From Bordetella genomosp. 1 (GTDB taxonomy: Bacteria; Pseudomonadota; Gammaproteobacteria; Burkholderiales; Burkholderiaceae_B): a DNA stretch of 64,000 bases. The position numbers were made by a program, and so were the translations under genes. How positions within the stretch are numbered: the first letter of the stretch is position 1; every line of letters starts with the position of its first letter. This document shows, in pieces, positions 1-8,794 of this stretch. The DNA lies in the NCBI RefSeq assembly GCF_002261335.1, contig NZ_NEVL01000003.1:1550001-1614000 (forward strand), in the 5' to 3' direction. The notes under the pieces were generated by a model. That model worked only from the letters and a program-made list of their open reading frames with translations. It did not search any database and was not told the origin of the DNA.

Positions 1-246
1 ATTCGGCGGGAACGGCACCGGCGCGAGAAATGCCGCCCACGCCACCGCCGGCGCCGAGAACACCATGGCCGCGCGCGCCTTGCCGTAGAGCGGACTGAGC
101 ACGCCCGCCTCCAGGCGATAGGCCGCGGCCAGCTTGCCCGACACGATCTCGAACGAGGTCTCGGTGTAGCGCCCGATCAGGCGCGCCTCGGGATCGGCGT
201 TCACCTGGTGCAGCCAGGCGGCTTCATCCACCATGCCTTGCCACAT
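1..246 (-). CDS. Hypothetical protein, N-terminal part, cut by window edge
   Basis: The frame opens with ATG at 246, two bases after the stop of the dehydroquinase-like gene, and stays open for 82 codons to the window edge. The visible peptide begins MWQGMVDEAAWLHQ and contains an alanine-rich segment near residues 57-75. I recognise no family. Its tight spacing suggests it is the last visible member of the amidase/MFS/dehydroquinase group. The C-terminus and true length are outside the window. Confidence 0.45.
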   Translation of the reverse strand, partial: MWQGMVDEAAWLHQVNADPEARLIGRYTETSFEIVSGKLAAAYRLEAGVLSPLYGKARAAMVFSAPAVAWAAFLAPVPFPPN

Positions 247-248
247 GG

Positions 249-782
249 TCAGCTCCCGAGCGTCTGGCCGAGAAAGGCCTCGTCGTCGAGCGCGGCCACC
301 AGCGACACCAGCGCGCCCAGATAACTGTAGTGGCGCATGCCCATGCACATGCCCGTGGCCGAACGGGTGAAGTTCGACTCCCAGGGGCCGCCCGGCAGGC
401 CGCGGCCGGACCAGGGCGGCGCCGAGATGTTGGAGAAATGCACCTCGACCCAGGGCTTGCCGGTTTCCTCGAGCGCGTGGCGCGTGGCCTCGCCCGTGCG
501 GGTCAGGCCCGCGGGGTTGACGATGTAGCCGTCGACCTGCGCGGCGCTCTCGTGCAGCGCGTCGAGAATGCTGCCCTCGTGGTTGTCTGCGATGGCCGTG
601 AACGACACGCCCAGGCCCTCGCACATTTCTCCCATCCACTGATGCAGGGCGTCGATGGAGGCGATCGGCCCATAGACGCGCTTGTTGCGGGCGCCGAGAT
701 TCGGCATGTTGGGCCCGTCGATCAACATGATCCGGTGCGTGCGGTCGCCCTGGCGCAGCCAATGCAGGTGCTGATTGCTCAT
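249..782 (-). CDS. Divergent type II 3-dehydroquinate dehydratase-like protein
   Basis: This 177-residue protein has the type II dehydroquinase layout (AroQ family, which dehydrates 3-dehydroquinate by a trans mechanism). GPNMPNLG near residue 24 is followed by the Arg and Tyr of RNKRVYG, then DNHEGSILDALHES, NPAGL, and the VEVHFSNI strand carrying the conserved His. Two hallmark stretches differ. The usual NPGAYTHTS reads NPAGLTRTG, replacing the substrate-contacting His by Arg, and the loop after SNI is longer, with a PPWSGRGLPGG insert. It is therefore more likely a catabolic or repurposed paralogue than the shikimate-pathway enzyme. A GC-rich hairpin (807-829) lies between it and the transporter gene just upstream, possibly an expression attenuator. 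Confidence 0.75.
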   Translation of the reverse strand: MSNQHLHWLRQGDRTHRIMLIDGPNMPNLGARNKRVYGPIASIDALHQWMGEMCEGLGVSFTAIADNHEGSILDALHESAAQVDGYIVNPAGLTRTGEATRHALEETGKPWVEVHFSNISAPPWSGRGLPGGPWESNFTRSATGMCMGMRHYSYLGALVSLVAALDDEAFLGQTLGS

Positions 783-837
783 GATGTGGTTCCTCGTGGA
801 AAGCGCGGGGCGCCGCGCGTCGGCGCCCCGTCGTGGG

Positions 838-2196
838 TCAGGCCGGCGTGATGCCGGCGGCGTGATGCGCGCGCTCCAGGCGCAGCAGCGAAACGGCGAT
901 CAGGGCCGCGATGAAGAAGCTCAGGCTCAGCACCAGCAGCCCTTGCGCGTCGCCGCCCGTGCTCTGGCGGATGAGGCCGAGCACGTAGGGGCCGATGAAG
1001 CCGCCGATGCCGCCGACGGAATTCACGAAGGCCAGCGCGATGGCGTTGCGCGTGCCGTTGAACTCGTGCGACACCACGGCGTAGAGCAGCGGCACGGCGG
1101 ACTGGATCACGGCGCCCATGCTCAGCCCCACCAGCGCGACGAACGCGCTCTCGGCCTGGCTGGAGATCAGCATGCCCACGCCGCAGAAAGCCAGCACGAA
1201 GATCAGCGCGGGCACGCGGCGCCCGGACCACGACACATAGCGGGAGGACACGAACAGCGCGATCGCCGACACGACCCACGGGATCGCCGACATCATGCCC
1301 GCGTCGATGTTGCTCAGCCCCATGCGGTGCTTGATGATCTGCGGCAGCCAGTAGATGACCGAGTAGAAGCCCAGCATCATGAAGATGAAGATGATGGAGA
1401 ACAGCCATGCGCGCGGGCTCTTGAGCACTTCCATGAAGGCCGCGATGCCATGCTCGTCGGTCTGCTCGCCGTCGCGCCGCAGCATCTGGATCAGCGCGGT
1501 CTTCTCGGAGGGCTCGAGAAACTTCGCATCGGCCGGGCCCCGGCTGGTGACGACATACCAGATCACGCCCACGATCATGGTGATGGCGCCTTCGATGATG
1601 AAGACCCATTGCCAGCCGGACACGCCGAGCATGCCGTGCATGTAGAGGATGGTGGAGGTGAAGATGCTGCCGATCGCGAGCGACACCGGAATGCCGAGCT
1701 GGAACATCGAGAAGGCGCGCGCGAGGTGTTTGCGCGGCAGAAACAGGCTGATGTAGAACAGCACGCCCGGATAGAAGCCCGCCTCGGCGACGCCGAGCAG
1801 GAAGCGCATGACATACAGCGAGGTGGGCCCGCCCACCCAGGCCGTGGCCAGGCAGACCAGGCCCCACGTGACCATGATGCGGGCCAGCCAGATTCGCGCG
1901 CCGACGCGCCTGAGCGCGAAGTTGGACGGCACCTCGAACAGCACATAGCCGATGAAGAACAGGCCGGCCGACAGCCCGAACAGGGCGGGCGTGAGGCCGA
2001 GCGGCCCGGCCATCTCGGGCCCGGCGATCGCCAGGCTGGCGCGGTCGATGTATGAAACGAACAGCCCGATGATTGCGAGCGGCACGATGGCCCGGATGAT
2101 CTTGTCGACGATGCGCGCTTCCTGCGCCATGGCGTAGGCGCTCTCGCCGCCGGTGTTGCCGGCGCTATTGCCGGACGCTGCGTTGGGTTGGGACAC
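838..2196 (-). CDS. MFS transporter, anion:cation symporter (ACS) type
   Basis: This 452-residue, 12-helix permease of the major facilitator superfamily resembles the phthalate/tartrate/glucarate symporters. Helix 1 contains the ACS-typical YIDRASLAIAGP, and the loop 2-3 region reads EVPSNFALRRVGAR. I chose the GTG at 2196 as start because an AAGGAGGA ribosome-binding site sits 6 bases upstream. An open extension to 2451 has no hydrophobic content and no such site. The gene lies upstream of the dehydroquinase-like gene on the same strand, so it probably imports a hydroxylated carboxylic acid that the neighbouring enzyme acts on. The substrate is not deducible from sequence. Confidence 0.85.
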   Translation of the reverse strand: MSQPNAASGNSAGNTGGESAYAMAQEARIVDKIIRAIVPLAIIGLFVSYIDRASLAIAGPEMAGPLGLTPALFGLSAGLFFIGYVLFEVPSNFALRRVGARIWLARIMVTWGLVCLATAWVGGPTSLYVMRFLLGVAEAGFYPGVLFYISLFLPRKHLARAFSMFQLGIPVSLAIGSIFTSTILYMHGMLGVSGWQWVFIIEGAITMIVGVIWYVVTSRGPADAKFLEPSEKTALIQMLRRDGEQTDEHGIAAFMEVLKSPRAWLFSIIFIFMMLGFYSVIYWLPQIIKHRMGLSNIDAGMMSAIPWVVSAIALFVSSRYVSWSGRRVPALIFVLAFCGVGMLISSQAESAFVALVGLSMGAVIQSAVPLLYAVVSHEFNGTRNAIALAFVNSVGGIGGFIGPYVLGLIRQSTGGDAQGLLVLSLSFFIAALIAVSLLRLERAHHAAGITPA

Positions 2197-2727
2197 GTCT
2201 TCCTCCTTCAGGGGATCCTGCTGAGCCGTTGCCGCCGTGCGGAACGGCTTGTGGATGACTCGCCGGCCACGGAGAAAGCCGCGCGCCGCTCCGGCCATCC
2301 GGCTAGGGCTGGCCGCCGCGTGGCTGTGGACCACGGCGAACGAGGGGCGCGCACCGTGGTGCGGCGAGGCGCTGTCGGAGCGCGGCTTAAGAGGAACGAC
2401 CTGGGAATGGCGGCGGCGGACGCGGCCGGGGTTGTGCCCCGGACGCGGCACCGCGCCGGGAATCCGCCGGATCGGGCGGGTTCGGAGAGGCAGGAGAGGT
2501 GCAGCGCTTCAACAGTGCCGGCACTGTAATGCCGCGATAGCGCGCGTCCGACGCGCAACGCGTGCTATCGGACCGATCTGCATCATGAAGGCAGGGAACG
2601 CGGCGATGCCCCGCAGACGGCGGCCGCGGATTTCAGCGATCGCGGGCGCGGTGCGGGGCGAAAAATGCGCTGCGGGCGCAGCGCGGTTGCGCCGGCGCGG
2701 CCGGTTGAGCGTGCGTGCGGGCGCGGC
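2197..2727. other. 531-nt intergenic region upstream of the transporter gene
   Basis: No credible gene is seen here. The open frames crossing it are arginine- and alanine-rich shadows without ribosome-binding sites. It should carry the promoter for the minus-strand transporter group and contains a perfect palindrome (annotated separately) plus a looser inverted pair, GATAGC...GCTATC, around 2536-2570. Confidence 0.6.
2512..2527. promoter_or_regulatory. Perfect 16-bp palindrome, candidate operator
   Basis: ACAGTGCCGGCACTGT reads identically on both strands and lies about 315 bases upstream of the transporter start. Dyads of this size are typical of dimeric regulator sites. The LuxR-type gene at 4177-4932 is a possible but unproven partner. 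Confidence 0.4.
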
Positions 2728-4113
2728 TCAATCGCCGCGCGTCACGCGCTCGACGGCAATCGCCAGGGCCAGCAGGCGCAGGTCCTGGCCCGGCAATCCG
2801 TCGAACTCGATGCCGACCGGCAGCTCGCCCGCGCCGACCGGGCATGGCAGGCTGATGCCCGGTGCGCCGAGGTTCGATGCCAGGTCGGTATTGCGGATGT
2901 AGGTGGGAAAGGTGGGCTGCGCGCCGCCGTTGACGAGCACCGTCTCGTCTTCTCCGATCGGCCGGGCAGTGATGGGCGTGGTCGGGAACACCAGCGCGTC
3001 GAGCCGGTGCGTCTCGAAGGCACGGGCGTAGAGACGGCGCATCGCCGGGCGGTGGACCTCGATGGCGGCCCGATAGACCTCGTCGCTGGTGGCATCGGGG
3101 CCGAGCTGGCTGCGCAGCGCACCCGCCACATCCGGCGAGCCGACGCCGGCGATCAGCGCGTCGAAGGTGACGCCGGGCGCGTGCTGCGCCAGATAGGCGG
3201 GCAGGTCGCGCATCACTTCGTGGAACACCACGGGAAAGCTGAAGGCATCGTCGTGGGTCCAGATCTCGCCCAGGTCGACCTCGACGATGCGCACGCCGGC
3301 TCGCGCCAGCGCGTCGATCCGCCCCTGCACCGCGTTCGCGACGGCCGGATCCAGATCGTCGAAGAACCGTGTGCGCGCCACGCCGAGCCTGATCCCTGGC
3401 AGGTCGAGCGCGGGCGCCGTCGCGCCCTCGCCGCTCAGGACGCGGTCGAGCAGGCAGATGTCGCGCACCGAGCGCGCGAACGGGCCCACCGTGTCGCGCG
3501 TATGGCTGATCGGGACCACGCCGCTTCCGTCATAGCGCCCCGTGGTGGGACGGTAGCCCACGATGCCGCACAGGGCCGCGGGAATCCGCGCCGAGCCGCC
3601 CGTGTCGGTGCCCAGGCCGGCCGGGAAAAGGCCGGCCGCGATGGCAGCCGCCGTGCCGCCCGAGGAACCGCCGGGAATCCGGCCGGGGTCGTGGGGATTG
3701 CGGATCGCGCCGGTGACGGCATTGTTGGAGGTCACGCCGAAGGCCAGCTCGTGCATGCCGGCCTTCGCGCCGACGACGGCGCCAGCGGCGCTGAGCGCCG
3801 CCACGGCAGCGGCGTCCGTCGCGGGCCGGTGCGCCAGCAGCGCTCGCGTGCCGGCGCTGGTGGGATAGCCGGTGGTGTTGATGTTGTCTTTCACGACCAG
3901 CGGCACGGCCGCCAGTGCGCCGGCGTAGCCCTGCCGCGCGGCGCTTTCCATGTCGAGACGCAGCCGCTCGGGCTCGAAATGCTGCAGGGCGTTCAGGTGG
4001 CGCTCGCGCGCGGCCGCGTCGATGACGTATTCGGCGTAGGCCGCGGGCGTCAGCGCCCCCGTGCGATAGGCATCGAGCAGCGCGGTGGCGTCGAGTTTGC
4101 CGGGATCCTGCAT
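2728..4113 (-). CDS. Amidase signature family hydrolase
   Basis: This 461-residue protein hydrolyses a C-N bond of an amide and belongs to the amidase signature family. The Ser-cisSer-Lys triad is intact: Lys75 in VVKDN, cis-Ser150 in GGSSGG and nucleophile Ser174 in TDTGGSARIP. The start at 4113 is supported by GGAGGGG about 9 bases upstream; an ATG 11 codons earlier lacks such a site. Length and motifs fit indoleacetamide hydrolase or allophanate-hydrolase-like members, but the substrate cannot be told. It lies between the LuxR-type regulator and the transporter gene, all on the minus strand, suggesting a catabolic module. Confidence 0.88.
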   Translation of the reverse strand: MQDPGKLDATALLDAYRTGALTPAAYAEYVIDAAARERHLNALQHFEPERLRLDMESAARQGYAGALAAVPLVVKDNINTTGYPTSAGTRALLAHRPATDAAAVAALSAAGAVVGAKAGMHELAFGVTSNNAVTGAIRNPHDPGRIPGGSSGGTAAAIAAGLFPAGLGTDTGGSARIPAALCGIVGYRPTTGRYDGSGVVPISHTRDTVGPFARSVRDICLLDRVLSGEGATAPALDLPGIRLGVARTRFFDDLDPAVANAVQGRIDALARAGVRIVEVDLGEIWTHDDAFSFPVVFHEVMRDLPAYLAQHAPGVTFDALIAGVGSPDVAGALRSQLGPDATSDEVYRAAIEVHRPAMRRLYARAFETHRLDALVFPTTPITARPIGEDETVLVNGGAQPTFPTYIRNTDLASNLGAPGISLPCPVGAGELPVGIEFDGLPGQDLRLLALAIAVERVTRGD

Positions 4114-4176
4114 GGTGGAGCTCCCCTCCGATGGACATGCCAGCATGCTAGAAGCGCGCAGGCACCCGCGCCATCA

Positions 4177-4932
4177 TCAAAAATGAGGAGGACGCGCACC
4201 GGCCAGCACGCCGGCGAGCTGCGCGCGCCGACGCACGCCGCACTTCTCGAATATCGCGCCGACGTGGGTGCGCAGCGTGGGCTTGGACATCACCAGCCGA
4301 TCACAGATCTCCTGATCGGACAGGCCGAGCACGAGCAGATCCGCCACCTCGGCCTCGCGTCGCGTGAGGCCGTAGGCCGAAGGCCGCAGCGCGGACCGCG
4401 CCTGCGCGCGGCCCGGGGCGCGGGCACGGGCGAGCGCGTTCACGAGGCTGGGGCCGATGGCATCCACCAGCTGCACGTCGCGCGCACTGAAGTCGGGCCG
4501 GCCCGCGGCGCGCCAGATCCGCACGTCGCCGATATTCTCGCCCTGGTCATAGGCGAAGAAATTCAGGCCGTGCCAGAGGCCGTCGCGCTTGAGGAAATCG
4601 TTGAAGAACTCGGTGCGTTCGAGCTGCTTGTGCGCCATGATGGCGCTGACCGGCGTCGCGCGCCGGCGCCGTTGCAGGGCCGGCGTGATGGGATCGTGGA
4701 ACTGGAAATAGGATTCGTAGCGGCGCAAATTGCTGTCGCTCATGTTGATCTGCACGCACGACACGAACCGGCGGGTCGGTGCATCCCACACATACGAGGC
4801 GAAGAAATCGGCCTCGAGCAACGTGAGCAGGGCGCGGCCGGCGCGCTCGCGCACCTCGGCGTCGCCGAGGCCGTCGCTGAGATCCCGCATCATCGAAAAG
4901 ATCGCGCCGGTCTGGCTGCGGCTCAATTGCAT
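4177..4932 (-). CDS. LuxR-family transcriptional regulator
   Basis: This 251-residue protein has an N-terminal sensory-type region (about residues 10-160, with the aromatic stretch FFASYVWD) and a C-terminal GerE/LuxR helix-turn-helix that begins at LTRREAEVADLLVLGLSD. The domain layout matches autoinducer-binding-like LuxR proteins. No synthase gene is nearby, so it may be an orphan responding to another ligand. The start at 4932 follows GGGAAGGG. It sits 63 bases upstream of the amidase gene on the same strand and is the natural candidate regulator of that module. Confidence 0.85.
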   Translation of the reverse strand: MQLSRSQTGAIFSMMRDLSDGLGDAEVRERAGRALLTLLEADFFASYVWDAPTRRFVSCVQINMSDSNLRRYESYFQFHDPITPALQRRRRATPVSAIMAHKQLERTEFFNDFLKRDGLWHGLNFFAYDQGENIGDVRIWRAAGRPDFSARDVQLVDAIGPSLVNALARARAPGRAQARSALRPSAYGLTRREAEVADLLVLGLSDQEICDRLVMSKPTLRTHVGAIFEKCGVRRRAQLAGVLAGARPPHF

Positions 4933-5343
4933 GCCCTTCCCCTGGTGCTGCGAATGCGCGCGCCGCGCCTCGGCATCGTCCGGGCGCAGCGGGTGCGCGA
5001 CGGCGATGGCTGGGAAAATTATGCCGCGCGGCGCCAGCGTTGCGCAGGGGCGATTTCCCGGAGGCGATCTGTACCGGAATGGGAAGGATCGAGAGCTTGC
5101 GAGCGAAACAGATGAACAGGCCTTGCGCGACGCCGCGCACAGCGGTGGCGCTCGCCTCATCGGGCAGGTGGCCTGCGGAAAGGATGCCGGGAAAAAAACA
5201 AGGCCCGGTAATTACCGGGCCCCGTCTGGCGCAAGTGATGCGCGTTTTCCTGATGCGCCGAAGTGCGTGGCACTTTGGCTTGATCGCCCTGCAGCTCGGC
5301 GGGCGATGGTGATGCAAAAACAGACTGCAAGCACACTTGAAAC
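4933..5343. other. Gap between LuxR-type gene and tRNA-Met
   Basis: No gene is supported in these 411 nt. They contain the upstream region of the LuxR-type gene and a strong minus-strand terminator for the tRNA transcript. Confidence 0.6.
5191..5221 (-). terminator. Rho-independent terminator after tRNA-fMet
   Basis: A 20-nt perfect palindrome at 5202-5221 (GGCCCGGTAATTACCGGGCC) is followed on the minus strand by TTGTTTTTTT. It lies about 120 bases past the tRNA 3' end in the direction of transcription. Confidence 0.8.
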
Positions 5344-5765
<422 letters not shown>

Positions 5766-5939
5766 GGCGTTTTCCGGCAGGTTTCGATACCTGTCAGCTT
5801 ACGGAGACGCCCGCCTGCAAAACAGGCACACCGACGGACTATCTGTTGCGCAACACCGGCCATTCTCATGCTCTGTTATGGTGGTGTTTCCCGGAATCTG
5901 TGTCTGTCCGCCGTCCCGTTACCCCGGCATGATCGCCTC

Positions 5940-7376
5940 ATGGATACGCAGCCGCTCTATCAACGCCTGGCCGATTACTACCGCCGTGCCATCCAGTCCG
6001 GCGCACTGGCGCCCGCCCAGCGCATGCCCTCGGTGCGCACGATGGTGCGCACCCACCACGTCAGCCTGACCACCGCGCTGCAGGTATGCCGCCGGCTGGA
6101 AGACGACGGGCTGGTGGAGGCACGGCCCCGCTCGGGTTACTTCGTGCGGCCGCCCGCCGGGCCGCGGCTCGCGCCGGTGCCCGACCCCGACATCGCGCGG
6201 CCCATCGACACCGCGCAATACGAAGGCATCCACGATCGCGTGTCGCGCTTCGTCACGCTGTGCGAGAGCGAGCCCTGCAGCGCGAACTTCGCGCTGGCCG
6301 CGGCGCCGCCGGCATCGTACCCGCATGCCGCGTTGCGCCAGAGCATGATGCGTGCGTTGCGCATGCATTCCGAGCAGATGGTGGGGCGCGCGCCGCCGCA
6401 GGGGCATCCGCAGTTCCGCGCGCTGCTGGCACGGCGCGCGCTGGATTGCGGCATCAATGCCGGAGCCGACGAGCTGCTCGTCACGCACGGCTGCATCGAG
6501 GCGCTCAACCTCGCGCTGCGCGCCGTGGCGCGGCCGGGCGACACGATCGCGGTCGAATCGCCGACCTACTTCGGCCTGCTGCAGATCATCGAGAGCCTGG
6601 GCATGCGCGCACTCGAGATCCCGACCAGCCCGCAGCGCGGCATATCGATCGAGGCGCTGGAGCTGGCGTTGCGCACGCAACCCGGCATCCGCGCCGTGGT
6701 GGTGGTGCCCAATCTGCAGAATCCGCTCGGCTGCATCATGGCCGACGAGGACAAGCAGCGGCTGCTCCGGCTCTGCCATGCGCAGCAGATCGCGCTCATC
6801 GAAGACGACACCTATGGCGCGCTGGCCGATGACGGCCCGGGCCTGGCGATCAAGCATTGGGACCGGCACGGCGACGTGATCTATTGCGCGTCGCTGCACA
6901 AGACGCTCGCGCCGGCCATGCGCCTGGGCTGGACGCTCGGCGGCCGCTGGCACGATCGGATGGCGATGTTCAAGTTCGCGCAGTCGCGGCCCAACGAGCC
7001 GATGGCGCAGATCGCGGTCGCCGATTACATGGCGACCAAGGCCTACGACCGTCACCTGGCGCGCCTGCGTCATCAGTTGCGCCAGCAACGGCTTTACGTG
7101 GCCGACGCCGTGGCGCGCCATTTCCCGGCGGGCACGCGCCTGGCGCAGCCGCCCGGCGGCATGCTGCTCTGGCTCGAGCTGCCCGAAGGCACGCCCGGCA
7201 TGACGGTGTTCGAAGAGGCCCTGCGCGCGGGCATCCGCGTGGCCCCCGGCGCGATGTTCAGCAACTCCGCGCGCTACGACCATTTTCTGCGGCTGAGCTG
7301 CACCGAACCGGTGGGCGCGGCGACCGACGCGGCGGTGCGCCGGCTGGGCGAAATCGTGTCGGCGTGCGGCAAGTGA
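5940..7376 (+). CDS. MocR-family regulator: GntR HTH fused to aminotransferase-like domain
   Basis: This 478-residue protein has an N-terminal winged-helix GntR domain (residues 1-70, with MPSVRTMVRTHHVSLTT as recognition region) followed by a fold-type I aminotransferase domain. Lys321 in CASLHKTLAP is the expected pyridoxal-phosphate lysine. NPLG near 261 and the acidic pair in EDDTYG (289-290) bind the cofactor. MocR proteins are transcription factors that use PLP as an effector. The ATG at 5940 is the first giving a correct GntR start; an open extension upstream overlaps the divergent small gene and is ignored. The likely target is that divergent gene. Confidence 0.9.
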   Translation: MDTQPLYQRLADYYRRAIQSGALAPAQRMPSVRTMVRTHHVSLTTALQVCRRLEDDGLVEARPRSGYFVRPPAGPRLAPVPDPDIARPIDTAQYEGIHDRVSRFVTLCESEPCSANFALAAAPPASYPHAALRQSMMRALRMHSEQMVGRAPPQGHPQFRALLARRALDCGINAGADELLVTHGCIEALNLALRAVARPGDTIAVESPTYFGLLQIIESLGMRALEIPTSPQRGISIEALELALRTQPGIRAVVVVPNLQNPLGCIMADEDKQRLLRLCHAQQIALIEDDTYGALADDGPGLAIKHWDRHGDVIYCASLHKTLAPAMRLGWTLGGRWHDRMAMFKFAQSRPNEPMAQIAVADYMATKAYDRHLARLRHQLRQQRLYVADAVARHFPAGTRLAQPPGGMLLWLELPEGTPGMTVFEEALRAGIRVAPGAMFSNSARYDHFLRLSCTEPVGAATDAAVRRLGEIVSACGK

Positions 7377-7378
7377 AA

Positions 7379-7403
7379 GGGCTGCGCATTGCTTGCGCAG
7401 CCC
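7379..7403 (+). terminator. Strong hairpin after MocR gene
   Basis: GGGCTGCGCA and TGCGCAGCCC form a 10-bp stem with a 5-nt loop starting 3 bases after the stop codon. No T-tract follows directly. A run of seven T, preceded by a CCTCATC/GATGAGG pair, occurs at about 7456-7463, so termination may use the compound structure. Confidence 0.55.
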
Positions 7404-7555
7404 CCGGAAAAACCCTCATCCAGCTCAAATTAAAGCAAGCCCTTGATGAGGCTGGTTTTTTTGCGCCCGACCCGGCAAATATCCCAAGGGTTACCCACAA
7501 GTTCTGTGGATAACTTTAGCGCAGCCCGGCGGTCGGGCCGCCGCGGTCCGGCGCC

Positions 7556-7801
7556 TTACTTTAGCGCGGCCAGCACCGCGTCGCGCACGCTTTCGAAGCC
7601 CGCCACGTACTGCGGGTTTTCCGAGCGGGCCAACAGGCTGGAGTAGTTTTGCTCGAGCTGGGCCTCGATCGCTTCGCGCAGGCCCGGCGACGACTTCACC
7701 AGGTGCAGGGTGGACGCCAGCGTGGCGTTGAGCGCATCGATACGGCCGCCCTGATGCGAGACGGTGTGCACGATGACGGCGATCTGTTCTTGAATATCCA
7801 T
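7556..7801 (-). CDS. Small hypothetical protein, predicted helical
   Basis: This is an 81-residue protein starting MDIQEQIAVIVHTV, with GAGG 8 bases upstream of the ATG at 7801. Heptad-like leucines and alanines suggest an all-helical fold. It contains no cysteines and no signal peptide. I do not recognise the family. It is convergent with the MocR gene and divergent from the Lrp-type gene. Confidence 0.65.
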   Translation of the reverse strand: MDIQEQIAVIVHTVSHQGGRIDALNATLASTLHLVKSSPGLREAIEAQLEQNYSSLLARSENPQYVAGFESVRDAVLAALK

Positions 7802-7925
7802 GGTGAACCTCGATAGCCCCGACGGGGCGTCAAACCTAGTCTGGCGCATCCTAGCATGTGGCGTTGACCCGGCCGCGGCGGCGGGCTACCGTGCGCCAGA
7901 GACTTCGACCACGCCCCCCGTCCTC

Positions 7926-8381
7926 ATGCCCGCTCCCCTCGACGACATCGACCGCCGTCTGCTCAGCCTGCTGCAAACCAATGCGCGCGAAGCCACCGCC
8001 ATCCTGGCGCGCAAGCTCGGCCTGGCGCGCAGCACCGTGGTCGCGCGCATCGCGCGGCTCGAACGCGACGGCGTGGTGGCGGGCTATGGGGTGCGGCTGG
8101 GCCGCCGGCTCGACGAGGCGGCGGTGCGCGCGTACTGCTTCATCAGCGTGCTGCCCAAGACGCCCGCGGCGGTGATCCGCGAGCTCGCCCGGCTGCCGGA
8201 GGTCGAAGAGGTGTCATCGGTCAGCGGCCCCTACGACTATCTCGTGTTCCTGCGTTGCGAAACGCACGAGCAGCTCGACGACCTGCTCGACCACATCGGC
8301 CTGCTCGACGGCGTCAAGCAGACCCAGACCTCCATCGTGCTGAGCCGCAAGCTCGACCGGCGCAATGCGCTGGGCGACTGA
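7926..8381 (+). CDS. Lrp/AsnC-family transcriptional regulator
   Basis: This 151-residue protein of normal family length has an N-terminal winged HTH (LDDIDRRLLSLLQTNAR, then LGLARSTVVARIARLE) and a C-terminal RAM ligand-binding domain (about 70-145) with the SVSGPYDYLVFL strand. Such proteins bind amino acids or related ligands and regulate nearby genes. The ATG at 7926 begins directly before the conserved LDDIDRR segment. The ligand is unknown. Confidence 0.9.
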   Translation: MPAPLDDIDRRLLSLLQTNAREATAILARKLGLARSTVVARIARLERDGVVAGYGVRLGRRLDEAAVRAYCFISVLPKTPAAVIRELARLPEVEEVSSVSGPYDYLVFLRCETHEQLDDLLDHIGLLDGVKQTQTSIVLSRKLDRRNALGD

Positions 8382-8466
8382 ACCGCGGCACTTGTGCCGA
8401 AAGCCCGAATTGCTTTGTAATGGCGGTCTGGATCAACCGGCCGCCGCGCCGCCCCTCGGAATCGAC

Positions 8467-8775
8467 ATGCCCGCTCGCCTTGCCCTTCTCCTGCTGCCCC
8501 TCGCCCTGCTGACCGCCTGCGCCAGTTCGGGCGCCGTGAAGCAGCTCGACAAGGATCGCTACCAGGTCAGCTACAACGCCGGCATGAAGCCCATGACCTG
8601 GGTCGAGATCAAGAACGTCGCGCGCCAGCAGGCCGAGAACCACTGCGCCAGCATGGGGCTGCAGTATGCCCGCCCCGAGGTCACATCGAACAAGGCGACC
8701 GGCCTGCTGCCCAAGGAAGCCATCATCACGTTCAGCTGCGACGAGCCCAAGGCCGTCCCGCCCAAGAAGGGCTGA
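8467..8775 (+). CDS. Small putative lipoprotein
   Basis: This 102-residue protein has a clear signal peptide, and LLTAC ends the lipobox with Cys18 as the acylation site. The mature part contains a conserved-looking WVEIKNVARQQAENHC helix and two further cysteines that could form a disulphide. Such small lipoproteins are common envelope proteins of unknown role. It is convergent with the beta-lactamase gene, 19 bases apart. Confidence 0.75.
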   Translation: MPARLALLLLPLALLTACASSGAVKQLDKDRYQVSYNAGMKPMTWVEIKNVARQQAENHCASMGLQYARPEVTSNKATGLLPKEAIITFSCDEPKAVPPKKG

Positions 8776-8794
8776 ACGGCCCTGCCGCACGCGT

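Noticed and set aside
2197-2902. Plus-strand open frames upstream of the transporter and across the amidase gene
   Set aside because: These are shadows of the minus-strand genes and spacer with arginine-rich composition; the amidase motifs are all on the minus strand.
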